The notes: generated from the sequence alone by a model not told the origin. A DNA stretch of 64,000 bases from Ophiodon elongatus (GCA_016806645.1 JACSYO010001625.1:92001-156000), one strand, 5' to 3'; numbered from the stretch's first letter, positions 1-10,842 are shown. Made by a program: numbers and translations.

Positions 1-414
1 CGTAACAAAACGGTAGAAATACCCTTTAGGTTAAATAAGTGATCTCCCAGGATCTAATGTCACACTGCTGTCAGAAGATGACATCAGAACAGAAGCACGC
101 TCAGAGAAGACTTCAGCATCGATAGCGTACGGATTCCCCCTTGCGGCTCGGCGCGCACGTGAACCCCCGGATTAGTCACGCAGTTTAACGTCAACCATCA
201 CGGCGTGAAGTAAAGTTTGACATATGCGCTCATGACGTTGGCATTTATGCTTTTCTAGTCGCCGATCTCTGATAATATTACGTTGTGAACAACCAGTCAG
301 TGTTTATATTGACAGAAGGAGAGCTAGTAATGTTAGCTAGTAACGTTAGCAGTACCGCTAACGGCCAACGAACAAATTGTCCGTTCAGATACATCGTGAT
401 GTGTTCAGGCTCTG
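1..414. other. intergenic or intronic DNA, nothing recognised
   Basis: No open frame with a recognisable domain, no repeat family and no RNA gene was seen. The text TGTTAGCTAGTAACGTTAGC is the kind of GTTAGC-rich sequence common in teleost noncoding DNA. Confidence 0.5.
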
Positions 415-605
415 TTCACTAAAGATTTGTATTGGGTGAAGGTAAATTATAATGTTATCATGATGTGCTCATATGTAATCTAGTAAAATGTAGTGTTGGT
501 GAGAAACTTGAATAAATCCAGTTGTTTGAAGGAGATGTTTTCACAGCAACATAAATAGATATTAGAGATGAATTATGAGCTGTTTACACAACCTCTAATA
601 ATACA
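415..605 (+). repeat. dispersed repeat family E, copy 1
   Basis: This stretch aligns by eye with 14318-14500. Both share the order: CACTAAAG/CAGTAAAG start, TATTGGGTGAAG/TATTGGGCGAAG, GAGAAACTTGAATAAAT, CAGTTG, AAGGAG, GTTTTCACAG, then an AT-rich stretch with AGATGAA and CTGTTTA. Two copies in one window indicate an interspersed repeat. Its class is not known to me. Confidence 0.6.
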
Positions 606-1000
606 TCATTAAAACTACTAATAACCAGATTTGTTTAATCCACAAAAATACAATCTTTTATTTCCTAATCATTTGAATTGTGTGTTTTTATGAGGAAAAA
701 AAATCACTATATATGACTATAACTAAATGAAAGGATAACATTTAGAATTTTTGGTGGTTTACTGACTTCAAAGCAGTTGAAATGATTTTTGGGAAGGTGA
801 CAAAAAAAAATGTGTCTGGATCCTTGTAGAGCAGCTGCTGTAACAGAACAACAAAGGGATCTCTAAAAGTTCTACTTGCTCCCTTTTCTTTCTCTTGTGC
901 TGATCCGATCCGTGACTCTGATCTGTGATCTGATCCGAACCGTGAGTTTTCTGATCCGCACCACTAAAGTTTTTTTTTTATTGTATCCTCACTTCCTGTG
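606..1000. other. AT-rich noncoding stretch, nothing recognised
   Basis: AT-rich DNA with poly-A tracts. At 895-960 there is a local run of GATCC/GATCTG words (a degenerate tandem repeat of TGATCCG-type units). No gene seen. Confidence 0.45.
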
Positions 1001-1009
1001 CCATTTCTT

Positions 1010-2345
1010 TTTAAAAAAAACAAAAAAAACTCGACAAGTGAAGTGGGAGTGGGCGGTGCTAAACCACCCTGTACGTTCTGATCAAAGAACCTCGTCTCGG
1101 TCAGAGAGGACCGGTCAGCACAGAGCTCTCAGCTCTCCATAGCCACGCAGCTCCGTTAGCTAATGACCCCCCGGCCCCCTCGGCTGCTAGCAAAACCCAC
1201 AGCCCAGGAAGAGGAAGAGACGCAACACAAATCATTTATCTACACCACCTCTGCGGTTACACACCTACTGTACCTGCCCGAACAAACAGGAGATAAAACT
1301 CTCTCTCCAACACACACAAGTGTATCCCATCAATCAGCAGTGAGGAGATAACGTGATGTTTTGCTGACACAGCTGATCTGTGATTAGAAAGTCATCTCAG
1401 CGAAAGCGTGCGTCTTCAAGATAGTATTGCAATATTTACTCCACTTGAATCGACGCGTACTGTTGCTTTCCCTCAGTGTAACACTAATCCGGGGTCATTT
1501 CCTCCTGCTCTCCCTGAGTGTACTCAGCGCCACATTAGCTCACTCTCTTTAGCCGGCAGTGCAGAGCAAAGATTTTGTTTGCAGAACATCTGGAAACGCT
1601 CAGCCCCGCGTTGCCACGGTAGCAACCGGGAGGTGGACACAGCGGCGGTGTAAATCCGGCCTCCGTCCCCAGGACGAGAGAGGCATGATGGGATAGCTGG
1701 GGATCACAACAGGCAGGCGGGCTAGAAAAGAGTGAAGGGATGTCCTGACTCAAGGTGGAGCATTGTGTGGTGTGTGGGGGGGGTTGGGGGGATACAAACT
1801 GCCACATGAGAGCACGAGAGGTCACCCTGAGAGACGTCCCTGCTCATCCCCCCTGGTAGAGGTCAAAGGTCAGTGGTGGTAAAGTGTCTGACAAGGTAAA
1901 AGCTTTAGCAGCTGCCTCAGCTCCAGGCTAATTCTTTGCCGTTCGTTTGATCAGCTCCTGAAGTGCCAGCTGGGCGGGTACTTCTGCTGCATAACCTTTC
2001 AGAAAACCCACTACAACCACTCATTTGACTCTTCTAAATGGGTCGGAGTCTGAGATTGTCTGTCCGTGTTGAGCGGTGGAGCGTAAACCCCGCCTCCTGC
2101 TGCTCCCGCATGTGTTTTCCCCATCACCGGCGAACACTGCGCCTCATCGGCTGAAAGGTCAGCGACCCCGCCGGCCTGTGAAAAAACCCCACAGTGAACC
2201 CGGGAAGTCAAGGTGCGGATCCTCTCCTCCGCACCACACACACACGACAGCAAAGGGTAACTACATTACCCAGAAGTCCTTTTTTCCGCCGACAGAGATG
2301 CGCGCTAGTAGACTGCACAAGGATGGCAAGTGAAGGGAAGATGGT
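1010..2345. promoter_or_regulatory. CpG-rich block, possible promoter region
   Basis: Compared with its AT-rich flanks this block has many CG dinucleotides, direct GTTGCC...GCAAC half-sites (1610-1626, similar to an RFX X-box but with a 5-base spacer), and a ZNF143/THAP11-like sequence at 2259-2278. These are typical of vertebrate promoters. No convincing first exon follows on either strand, so this is an inference. It could equally be ordinary GC-rich repeat DNA. Confidence 0.25.
2259..2278 (+). promoter_or_regulatory. ZNF143/THAP11-like (SBS) motif
   Basis: The sequence AACTACATTACCCAGAAGTC closely resembles the known ACTACAATTCCCAGAATGC promoter motif, with the CCCAGAA core intact. It lies at the edge of the CpG-rich block. 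Match judged by eye only. Confidence 0.3.
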
Positions 2346-3290
2346 CATATCTGTCTGAGACCGGATTCATAGGGTCATGCTGTGTTTTTGCATGTTTTAC
2401 GAACACTAACACTGTAATACTTTAAAATAAAATCTTCTGTTGGAAAAAACTTTTTTTAGAGCTGATTACATGGCTCATGCAAATTAATATTCTACTACTA
2501 GTCCCGTTTACATGCAGCTTGTCTTGAAATGAAAGTTCAAGACAGAATTGTATCACAAGATATGTGTTTAAAAAAAAAAATCAAACCCTGAAGTCAAACC
2601 ATGAGCAAAGGATAAAGAAAGGATAAGTTGGCATTAAAAAAAATTTACATTTAGCAGCAAATTTTAAAAGAAAGGAGGTAAATAAAAGTTTTTAAAAACA
2701 GTTCCACTTGTTACCCCGAACACAACTTTGGTAAAAGTGACAAACACACATTCAAAAGATATTTAAGTATCTAAAGGTATCTAAAATATACATAAAAGGA
2801 GACAGGGTTGATATGTGGAGCCCTTGAACTGTAGTTGAGAAAACGTCGCCTTAAGTTTCCAAGTCAAAATCTCTCAAACTGAACACAAGTTCAAGCTGTG
2901 TTTTTTGTTGTTGTTGTTTTTCATCTTCTTAATTCTTTAAAAACAATGACTTTTCGTTTTGATAATTAAAAAAAAACACTCTAGCTGCCCTGGTGTGTGA
3001 TCGGGTTAGAAAGCTAAGCCTTTCTCTCTTTTTTTTACTTTTTAACACATGAAATGAGAAAGTTAACGTCTTTTGTCACTCCCGGATTCAACCCCCTTTT
3101 CCACCCGTTCTCATTCTAAACTTGTCTCACAGAGTTAACGTGAGGCGATGAGGACCGAGAGCCGCCCTGCCCGTACGGCTCTCAGAATAAACTCTTTATT
3201 TCCTGCCCCTCTTTTCTTTCTCTGAGTTTGCCTCTGCTGCCTTTTACATTTTCTCTTTTTCTTCTGCTCCGACTCTTCGCCTTCTCCTTC
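2346..3290. other. AT-rich noncoding stretch, nothing recognised
   Basis: No exon, RNA or named repeat recognised. Contains several poly-A/poly-T runs and a pyrimidine-rich stretch that leads into the CT array at 3298. Confidence 0.5.
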
Positions 3291-3297
3291 TCTCTTC

Positions 3298-3318
3298 CTC
3301 TCTCTCTCTCTCTCTCTC
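3298..3318. repeat. (TC)n microsatellite
   Basis: Alternating TC seen directly, set in a longer pyrimidine-rich stretch from about 3200. The reverse-strand open frame across it is a low-complexity artefact. Confidence 0.9.
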
Positions 3319-3533
3319 GCTCTCGCTGTCACTCTGACATTAAAGTGACGTCGTGCCTCTGAGGTCTGCTTTAATGTCTGTAATGATCATGTGTCTGCCT
3401 CAAGTCCCTGGGATGGTTGACATGTTTGTTTTTTTCCCTCCACTCTTTCTCTTTTCAGTCGTTTCGCAGTTCTCATCTCTTGCTCGGTTTCGTTACCTCT
3501 CTTGACCTCTATCTCTGGAAGTATGTGAAGCGG

Positions 3534-3567
3534 TGAGAGAGAGAGAGAGAGAGAGAGAGTGAGAGAG
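3534..3567. repeat. (GA)n microsatellite
   Basis: Alternating GA seen directly, about 30 bp, with one T interruption near 3560. Confidence 0.9.
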
Positions 3568-4165
3568 GCAGACTGCCCGTCCTCGACGTGGCAGGGTGAC
3601 GTTGCAAAACCCGAACACGAACCCCCGGGCTTGCTGAGAGACAACCGTGCAGAGAGAACGAGTGCTAGACAGAGTAGGAGGAGGCAGCTTTATTTTATTC
3701 GGTGTTTATTTCGACACTATGGCCATTTAACACTCGAATCGATAAGGTTTTTTGAATTAAAGCGTGTTGAAGAAAGAAGTGTGAGAGAGTAGACACACGT
3801 GTTAAAATAAAACCAAATATGTTCAATCGGAAATCGAAACATAGCAGCTTGCATCTCTACAGCACATGTATGATTAAAAGCGTTTTTTTGTTCTATAAAA
3901 AAGAAACCCCTTTTATTTCACTGTTTCATGAATGTTTTTACAACAAAGACTAAAAGAGGTGGTCATGGCACCGACAGTGTGGGTGACATTCCGCGCAACA
4001 CACAACCTTTGGTGGAGTTTGGGGTTATCTTCTGCAATTTGTGGAACTAGGAAATCCTAATTTGGCCATTGTAAAGGTTGAGATAGCTGTCAATTATGCA
4101 AACACCGGTTTTACCAAGACATATCCTCCTTTAACCTTAAACCGATTGTTCATTTTCATAATCCC
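3568..4165. other. noncoding stretch, nothing recognised
   Basis: No recognisable gene or repeat family. Confidence 0.45.
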
Positions 4166-4520
4166 CATTTAGGATTTAATTGATTGAGTTCATGGTCTCA
4201 ATTTCTAGTTTCAAGTCTTCTTCAACACAGCATGATATTTATTTAGTAAATTATGGTCCATTTAGAGTCAAATAGACCATAAAGCAGGGTATGCTTTAGG
4301 GCGGGGCTACTTTGTGATCGACCAGAGCCCCATATGGCTTCTCTACCAAGGCGTTACGCTCTGCTGTCCAAATATGGTCACTTCCATTAGCTGGTTGCAA
4401 AAAAACAAGATGGCGCCGGCCAAAATGCCAAACTCAAGGCTTCAAAAACAATTTCCACAAACCAATGGGTGATGTCACGACGACTACGTACAGTTCTTGT
4501 ATACATTCTTTGGTCTGGAC
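4166..4520 (+). repeat. dispersed repeat family A, copy 1
   Basis: Aligns by eye with 7752-8205 and 27945-28350. Shared landmarks in order are TCTAGTTTCAAGTCTTCTTC, CAGCATGAT, TTATGGTCCATTTAGAGT, GACCATAAAG, GGGCGGGGCTAC, CCAAATATGGTCAC, GGTTGCAAAAA, AAGATGGCG, AACCAATGGGTGA and GTCAC. I recall this as a repeat common in percomorph fish. This copy lacks the clear left end seen in the other two. Confidence 0.75.
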
Positions 4521-4601
4521 ATTTTCAACATGTATCCAACAACCAGAGAGGCTCGTTCTCACGCAGCCAGTTCATAGTTTGAAGCCAGATTCTGGCAGAG
4601 C

Positions 4602-4677
4602 AACCATGGTTGGATGTTTTAAGAAGTGTATTTTAAGCAGCCTTAAAATACACTTCTTAAAAAATCCAACCATGGTT
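4602..4677. repeat. 76-bp near-perfect hairpin (36-bp arms)
   Basis: The left arm 4602-4637 is the reverse complement of 4642-4677 with a single mismatch, leaving a four-base loop CAGC. The outer ten bases AACCATGGTT are themselves palindromic. It lies just downstream of repeat family A copy 1. It may be a small foldback element or a site that is structured when transcribed. Confidence 0.9.
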
Positions 4678-6280
4678 TACAACGTCTAACATGATGTACA
4701 TATTTGAGTTCAGCTAAAATAAACCTAAAGTAAAAGTAAAAAACTGGTGCAATCCAAAAAAGGTCAGTTTGTGACCGAAAAAACATTTACAATCTGGTAG
4801 CAGAAGACGTCCTCATTTTCTGGCCCCTTGAAAAACCACCCAACTGTGTTTGGTCAACAGCATCACATTTTATCATTTCCTTTTCCTCATTTCATTTCCT
4901 CAGATAAGACAAGTCTGACATTTGAATGTTTTGAAGCTGAACAGGAGAGCAGTTGAGAGACTTTGGCTTTGGGAGCTTGAGATTGAAAATTATAAATACT
5001 GATGAGTAAACATGTTTCTCAATCATCTTTGCTTGGGTCCATTTATGAAATTGGAGATTTGCTGATTTTGCACGGCTGAAAATATTATGTACAACACACT
5101 GTACGTTTTGTATACCTCACTATGCAACTAACTACAGATAAATAAAATGCAATAAGTTATTTTCATGTGAAATGTAGCAGCGTGAAGTCCCAATAAGTGG
5201 TCAAATTTAGCCACATTGCAATACTGAAATGTAGCTACTTGCATCATCTAGTTCAGTGTTTACTAAATGTAGATTTACATATCCAAAAAACTATCTGGCT
5301 AGAGATGATGTTGTCAACACATATGACCTGACGTAAACAGTTACAGCATATGAGTTACTGTCATGAGTTATTATACCCTCAAACGATGACAACTAGTGTC
5401 ACGGTTACCTTAATTCACCAACATCATTGAACTGAATTGCTGAATTGGCCTTTAATGTTAAGAACTAGGGGAGGAATTGGGAAGATTAAGTTTAGCACTG
5501 TTTTATAAAAAATTTTTCAATGCACAATATCTAGCTAAAAAACAAAAAATCTACTTCACACTTGGAAGGTGTGTTGCTGGGAACCCGAGAACGTGCAGTG
5601 TGGAAATTTGTTGGGGCCCTACTTCTCTGTTCCATAGCCATGCTGCTAGCATGGCTGCTAGCATGGCTCAGGGATTATGTTGGTGATGCTCATGGATGTC
5701 TTGGGGGGGAACATGTGCTCACTGTGCTCCAGGATGGCTTCCTGATCAAACCAATGAATGCCACTCACTCAGGCTTCACACAGGGCTTCATATAAATGTA
5801 CTGATGAAGAATAAGAATGCACGGGGAAAACAATATTGAATAATGTACTGATTTGGCACTTGCTGACTATTTGGACATATGTAATAATTTCTCTATAATT
5901 CATTCTTTTTCCTTTAATTTGAGTTTTCCTTTTGATTGGACAGGACTACAAATGTTTACGAACAACCAACTGACACATGGCTAAAATCTGCACTAGCTAA
6001 GACACTCCAAGCTTAAACGGTACAACGTTTAGCAAATTGCTAGTTTGAAACAAGCAAGTTGTTATTATGAACTGAGGACGTCCTTTACACTCTTTGTCAT
6101 GGATTTATAGCACTGTAGGTACACTTTGCTTTTCCAAAAGTGCTGCAAAGATTTAAAGGGTTTTGTTGTTATGTGATTATTCAGTTTGCTGAGCTGAGCT
6201 GAGAAAGAAAGAAAGAAAAGGAGAGTAACACGAGAGATGACAGAAAAAAAAAAAGTCTGGGTCAAATGTGGGGAAAAGAA
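4678..6280. other. noncoding stretch, nothing firmly recognised
   Basis: Open frames at 5477-5795 overlap a sequence with repeated GCTAGCATGGCT words (5643-5667) that looks repeat-derived. No splice-supported exon or domain was seen. Confidence 0.45.
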
Positions 6281-6287
6281 TATTTTT

Positions 6288-6321
6288 CTCTCTCTCTCTC
6301 TCTCTCACTCTCTCTCTCTCC
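6288..6321. repeat. (CT)n microsatellite
   Basis: Direct CT alternation with one A interruption near 6307. Confidence 0.9.
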
Positions 6322-6393
6322 TACACTCCTTCTCGTGGCAGTTTAATCTAACCAATATGTGTATGTCTGACACATGAGGGGAGGAGACGGAGG

Positions 6394-6435
6394 AAGAGAG
6401 AGAGACGGAGAGAGAGAGAGAGAGAGAGAGAGAGG
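6394..6435. repeat. (GA)n microsatellite
   Basis: Direct GA alternation with a CGG interruption. It sits 70 bp from the CT array at 6288-6321, so the two arrays are reverse complements on one strand. Confidence 0.9.
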
Positions 6436-6500
6436 GTTTGCATTCTTTTCCATTGAGGTCAATGTTTTACAGAGCCTTTGACCACTGCCTGCAGATTGTG

Positions 6501-6504
6501 AGTG

Positions 6505-6552
<48 letters not shown>
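6501..6552. repeat. (GT)n microsatellite
   Basis: About 26 GT units with one CG interruption, seen directly. Confidence 0.95.
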
Positions 6553-6555
<3 letters not shown>

Positions 6556-6889
6556 ACAGTTTGGATGGATGAGAAATAAGTCGTTTGGTCCATCGTCACT
6601 AATCAGATTGCGATGTCTGTCAAAACGGACTCTTCTGTTCTATTCTCCAAAGGACGCGTCGGCATCGTCCTACAATTATGACATCACAGCCAGATGTTTT
6701 GAAGCGTTTGGTCTGCGATGTGTTTCCTCCCAGCCGTCTAAAACTTTACTTTCTGTCAGTGTGAATAACAACTATACACAATGTCAGTTATATTTAATAG
6801 TTTAAATTAATAAAAATTTAAAGTGGGGCTTTATAATATATAATATAATATTTATTTGACTTAATGAATGATTTTAAAGACTTGAAATT

Positions 6890-7345
6890 AAGTTGTTTTT
6901 TTAATGATTTATGCTTTTGCGTTTCCCTGCACTTCCTCCACTCTGTCTTTCTCCTCCCTCAGTGTTCCTCCACCTTTCATTTCCCCCTCCCTCTGTCTTT
7001 TCTTGATTGTTCCTCCTCCCTATCCACACGTCCTTTTTTCGTCCATTTTTCTCCATTTTTCTCCAACTTTTTCCCTTCCATCCTTCCTTCCTTCCTTCTT
7101 TCTATCTCTGTCATTTCGCCTCTTTCCTTTTGTCTGTGACATCAATCTTTCCACTTTCTGTCTCCTTCCTCTCAGGCGCCCCTCAGTGTCCAGTTCCCAA
7201 TTTTTTCTTTATTTTGTGTGTCTTGTGCTCTCTCTCTGCTTTATTTCTGCCTTAACTTTCCCTTCACCCTCCCTCTTTCCACCTTTGTAACGCCTTGTCA
7301 CCATCTACCTCTCCCCTCTTGTCATTCTCTTCTGTTTCTTTTCTG
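6890..7345. other. long pyrimidine-rich tract
   Basis: About 450 bp whose plus strand is dominated by C and T, with CCTT words at 7080-7100. The overlapping plus-strand open frames, rich in Ser, Phe, Leu and Pro, are the expected translation of a pyrimidine tract and are not taken as genes. Confidence 0.7.
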
Positions 7346-7745
7346 TGCTTCATGCCGGCAAGAACAACATTTCTGAAATGGAAATAAAACTAAAACGAGA
7401 AAAACAAGTGCTGTGTTCATTTTGTCACCATATATTAGAACTTTGTTGACAGCTAACGTTACCGGTTTTGAAGTTTATGTAATGTTAGCTAACATTGCCG
7501 GTTCTTAAGTCTCTGTCAGTAATGTTAGCTAACATTAGGGCAACTGGTTCCTGAGAGAACAAACTAAAATATTTCTGAACTAAATTCATCTAAAATCCCA
7601 ATGAAATAAGACGAGAAGTGGCAACAAAGCAGCTGGGACAGATTAGGAAAACATGCAGACGCAGTGTGTGGATGTAATGCAGGCAGAAACCCACAGTTCT
7701 GAAAAGTGAAGTCAATGCAGAAGTACCTTAAACTATCATTCTCTC
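7346..7745. other. noncoding stretch with tandem GTTAGCTAAC words
   Basis: Between 7450 and 7550 a segment of about 47 bp containing TAATGTTAGCTAACAT and GCCGGTT/GCAACTGGTT recurs about 2-3 times with divergence. Nothing else recognised. Confidence 0.45.
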
Positions 7746-7751
7746 TCCTGA

Positions 7752-7764
7752 CCACCAGGGGGCG
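7752..7764 (+). promoter_or_regulatory. CTCF-like core motif inside repeat A
   Basis: The sequence CCACCAGGGGGCG matches the well-known CTCF core (CCACNAGGGGGCG) exactly at all defined positions. It lies at the left end of a family A repeat, so it was brought in by the repeat. Occupancy cannot be judged from sequence. Confidence 0.45.
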
Positions 7765-8205
7765 ACTCCTCTGGTTGTATAGAAGTCTATAGAAAATGAC
7801 TCTACTTCTCTCTTGATTTATTCACTCAGTAAACATTGTAAACATGAGTTTATGTCTCAATCTCTAGTTTCAAGTCTTCTTCAATACAGCATGATGTTCG
7901 TTTAGTAAATTATGGTCCATTTAGAGTCAAACAGACCATAAAGCAGAGTATGCTCGAGAGCGGGGCTACCTTGTTAATGGCAGGTTGCTCCTGGAGCCAT
8001 ATACGGTGTCTCTACATCACTCCTCAACACTCCAAATATGGTCACTTCCTGTTCACTGGTTGCAAAAAAACAAGACGGCAATGGATAAAAAACCAAGATG
8101 GCTACGGCTAAAAAGTCAAACTCAACGGCTTCATAGCGTCAGTTCGCAAACCAATGGGTGACGTCACAAGGACTATGTCCACTTCTTATATACAGTCTAT
8201 GATGT
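7752..8205 (+). repeat. dispersed repeat family A, copy 2
   Basis: A near full-length copy. The left end has TTGTATAGAAGTCTAT, the interior has the shared landmarks listed for copy 1, and the right end is CTTATATACAGTCTATG. The two ends share the palindromic-type words TATAGAAGTCTAT and TATACAGTCTAT. Other copies or pieces are at 4166, 27165, 27945 and 46150 (reversed). Confidence 0.8.
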
Positions 8206-8770
8206 AATGTTAATATCACTTTCAGTTAGGAGTTTTAATGTTTGTAGGCGGTCAGCTGTCAGCCACATAAACCTTTCCCTGGATGTATGCTGAAGGAACA
8301 GTGCTTGCAGGAAGAGCGTTCTGGCTGCTTGTCTCAAGCTAACCCACACAGTGAACAGTATTGTGGGTAAATCCAGCTTCTGAATGATAACACGAGCACT
8401 GGTATCTGCAATAAGTGAGCGGAACAAAAGTGAGAAACCGGTTCAAGTAAGGATGGAAATTGGATTTACTGAGGAGAGTCAGTTGTTATATCACTTCAGA
8501 TCACACTGACAAGGGAGCTGGGTGTGCACTATTTAAATAGTCTGCTACGAGCGGGTAAACAGGGCTTTTTCAACCTCACGGAAGTCGAGGAGAACACCTG
8601 CAACCACGCTGACCGACAAATACGGGGACAACCGTTACCTCCGAATGCTTGGAGGGCGTGACGATGTCAAACGGGTGACAAAAACGAGACGGAAACTTTT
8701 TTCCCGACTAAAACAAATTCAACAAAACGAGTAAAAAAACGTGACGGGTCTCGAGATGTATCACACGTGC
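8206..8770. other. noncoding stretch, nothing recognised
   Basis: No domain, RNA gene or repeat recognised. Confidence 0.5.
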
Positions 8771-8774
8771 ACGT

Positions 8775-8834
<60 letters not shown>
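8775..8834. repeat. (CA)n microsatellite
   Basis: About 29 CA units, flanked on the left by CACGTGCACGTG. Confidence 0.95.
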
Positions 8835-8842
<8 letters not shown>

Positions 8843-8995
8843 ACTATTTTTATCAGTAGCCCTGTAATTTCGCCGTACGCGGTCAGCGTGGATGGAATAC
8901 GAAGAGTTAACCTCTCTGCAGATGACTCTCTGCTCTGGTTTCTCTCACACTCTCACCACTCCCTAACATGAGCTACAGTCCACCGCGGCACTTGG

Positions 8996-9002
8996 TGTGT
9001 GT

Positions 9003-9043
<41 letters not shown>

Positions 9044-9049
9044 TGCGCG
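8996..9049. repeat. (GT)n microsatellite
   Basis: GT alternation with GCGT interruptions, ending in GCGCGTGCGCGC. It is the reverse complement of the CA array 160 bp upstream. Confidence 0.95.
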
Positions 9050-9196
9050 CCACACTCCAGTCCTTCCTCTCAGCTGGATTTGGAGACTTGCAGGAATCAG
9101 CTATGGTGCATTTATTTCATTGTCAGAGGTGGAGAGAGAACCAAAAAACCAACAGAATTGTTGCTCAATCATATATATTTACTGTAACTTCCAACG

Positions 9197-9217
9197 TTAA
9201 CCCTAACCCTAACCCTT
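9197..9217 (-). repeat. short interstitial telomere-like tract
   Basis: Three tandem CCCTAA units in TTAACCCTAACCCTAACCCT. Vertebrate telomeres are TTAGGG repeats, so this is a short interstitial match on the minus strand. Confidence 0.7.
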
Positions 9218-9398
9218 GTGTCATTGAGCAGACATTATTCTGTGGTGGTCGTTTGCTGACGTGTGACTGCAGTTCATGATTTTAATCCCTCATCTGCTTT
9301 TTGCTTTTCTCTTTTTCTGTCCCTCACCGTTACTTTCTGCCACGCGTTTCTTTTTCCTTCTTTCTCCTGTTTCTGCAGTCTGCATATTCACTCTGTGT

Positions 9399-9405
<7 letters not shown>

Positions 9406-9436
<31 letters not shown>
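9406..9436. repeat. C-run plus (CT)n microsatellite
   Basis: A run of C followed by about 13 CT units. Confidence 0.9.
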
Positions 9437-9439
<3 letters not shown>

Positions 9440-9546
9440 CACTCCTTAATCTCTCGCCCACATGACCACCTATTTCCTCTTTCCCTTCTCTCCCTTCTTT
9501 CTTCCTTTGTTTACTTTGCCTGAAGTTCTGCAGTCACAATTCTGTC

Positions 9547-9549
<3 letters not shown>

Positions 9550-9582
<33 letters not shown>
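9550..9582. repeat. (CT)n microsatellite
   Basis: About 16 CT units seen directly. Confidence 0.95.
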
Positions 9583-9586
<4 letters not shown>

Positions 9587-10022
9587 GTGTAATATAAAAC
9601 AATCAATCACACGCAGGCTATTGCCATTCCACCAACAAACTAAGGTGTAAATTAGCAGTAATGCTAATTAGACTAATGATCTGAATAAGAAAAAAAGGTT
9701 GAGGTTGAGAGTGGACTTGCTGGACTTATAACTGTTCACATGACACATAACTTTTCTTTTGTTCAGATTTTTGAGTTATTTCTTTTCTTTTTCTTACTTT
9801 TTCTTTGAGCCAGCCTTGGAATTGTTGTTGACGTGAACCCGTTCTGTCTATTGAGTGACTGAATGTGATACTGTGATACTGGACTTGACTGCCTGCAGGT
9901 TTAACTATAATTTGGGATGAGGTTGGGGTGGATGGCCGGGTGTTAGAAACCGAGCAGTTTTGATACATGTGATTGTGTCTGTTCACAACCGACAACCATA
10001 AACTTGATGTTTTCCTAACCTT
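9583..10022. other. noncoding stretch, nothing recognised
   Basis: No recognisable feature. The minus-strand frame at 9726-10082 has no domain I know and runs into the adjacent foldback repeat. Confidence 0.45.
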
Positions 10023-10309
10023 AGAGGAATAGTTGATACCACCCTCATGTACGGAAAGTGTGAAGCTAACACCAGAGAGCAATTAGCTTAGCTTAGCATG
10101 AAGACTGGAAACAGGGAACCCGACAGAGCCTGGCTTGCTGTTATCCCCGTTTCCTGCCTTTATGCTAAGATAAGCTAAGCTAACCAGCTGCTGGCAGTAG
10201 CTTCATATTTACCGTACATACACGACAGTGGTATGAATCTTATGAATCGACTAACTCTCGGCAAAAAAGTGAAGAAGCGTATTCCCCAAAGTGTCAAATA
10301 ATTCCTTTA
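10023..10309. mobile_element. foldback MITE-like element
   Basis: The left part (AGGAATAGTT, GATACCACCCTCATGTACGG, TAGCTTAGCTTAGCATGAAG, GGAAACAGGG) recurs inverted in the right part (CCCCGTTTCCTGCCT, TTATGCTAAGATAAGCTAAGC, CCGTACATACACGACAG, AATAATTCCT). The element is therefore a long imperfect inverted repeat of about 287 bp with no coding space. I recall longer relatives in other percomorph fish. This copy is missing part of the left arm. Confidence 0.75.
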
Positions 10310-10786
10310 ACCGTCAGTTTTAGTTGTCTAAACCATCCAAAACTAGAAGCAGCAGATCAGAAAGTTGGTCGTTCCTGAAGCAACTGAGAAATTACCAAGT
10401 TTTTCGTTTAGTTTGGGGGACTTGTTGGTAGATTCCTTAAGTTTAAACTCAAAACATTACTTGAAAAAAATGTGCCCTGTGTTTGATATTGTATAGCTGT
10501 AGTACATTGAGAGAAAAGCACGGACAAGCTTGTGAAAGGACACGAAAACATAATCGTTTGCTCAGCAAGAATCCAACCATCATCAGGTGCTAAAACGTTG
10601 CATTCAGGCTCTGTTATTTTTATGACTCTACTCTTAGCAGCTAAGCTGACCGTCAAGACAATCTGTTTAAAAATTGTATTTCTTGAACTAAAAATAATTA
10701 TACTCTTTTCAAAACATTCCTCAACCGGGCCTCACCTGTCCTGTTAAAACACTTCAAATTACACGTTTCTCCGCATCCCCAAAAGG

Positions 10787-10798
10787 CCCCCCCCCCCC
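10787..10798. repeat. poly-C run
   Basis: Twelve consecutive C, immediately left of a CT stretch and the G-rich tract at 10818. Confidence 0.9.
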
Positions 10799-10817
10799 AT
10801 CTCTCTCTCTCTAAATC

Positions 10818-10842
10818 GGGGGGGAGGGAGGGAGGGGGGGGG
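10818..10842 (+). other. G-quadruplex-type tract
   Basis: Plus strand shows four G runs of 7, 3, 3 and 9 separated by single A bases, an ideal G4 pattern. A C-rich tract at 10849-10875 is partly complementary, so a G/C hairpin competes with the quadruplex. Confidence 0.8.

Noticed and set aside
1610..1626. RFX X-box-like GTTGCC...AGCAAC
   Set aside because: The spacer is five bases, longer than the usual zero to three, so only mentioned as part of the CpG block.
6864..7290. 128-codon Ser/Phe/Leu/Pro frame
   Set aside because: Expected from a long pyrimidine tract. Three overlapping frames are open on the same strand.
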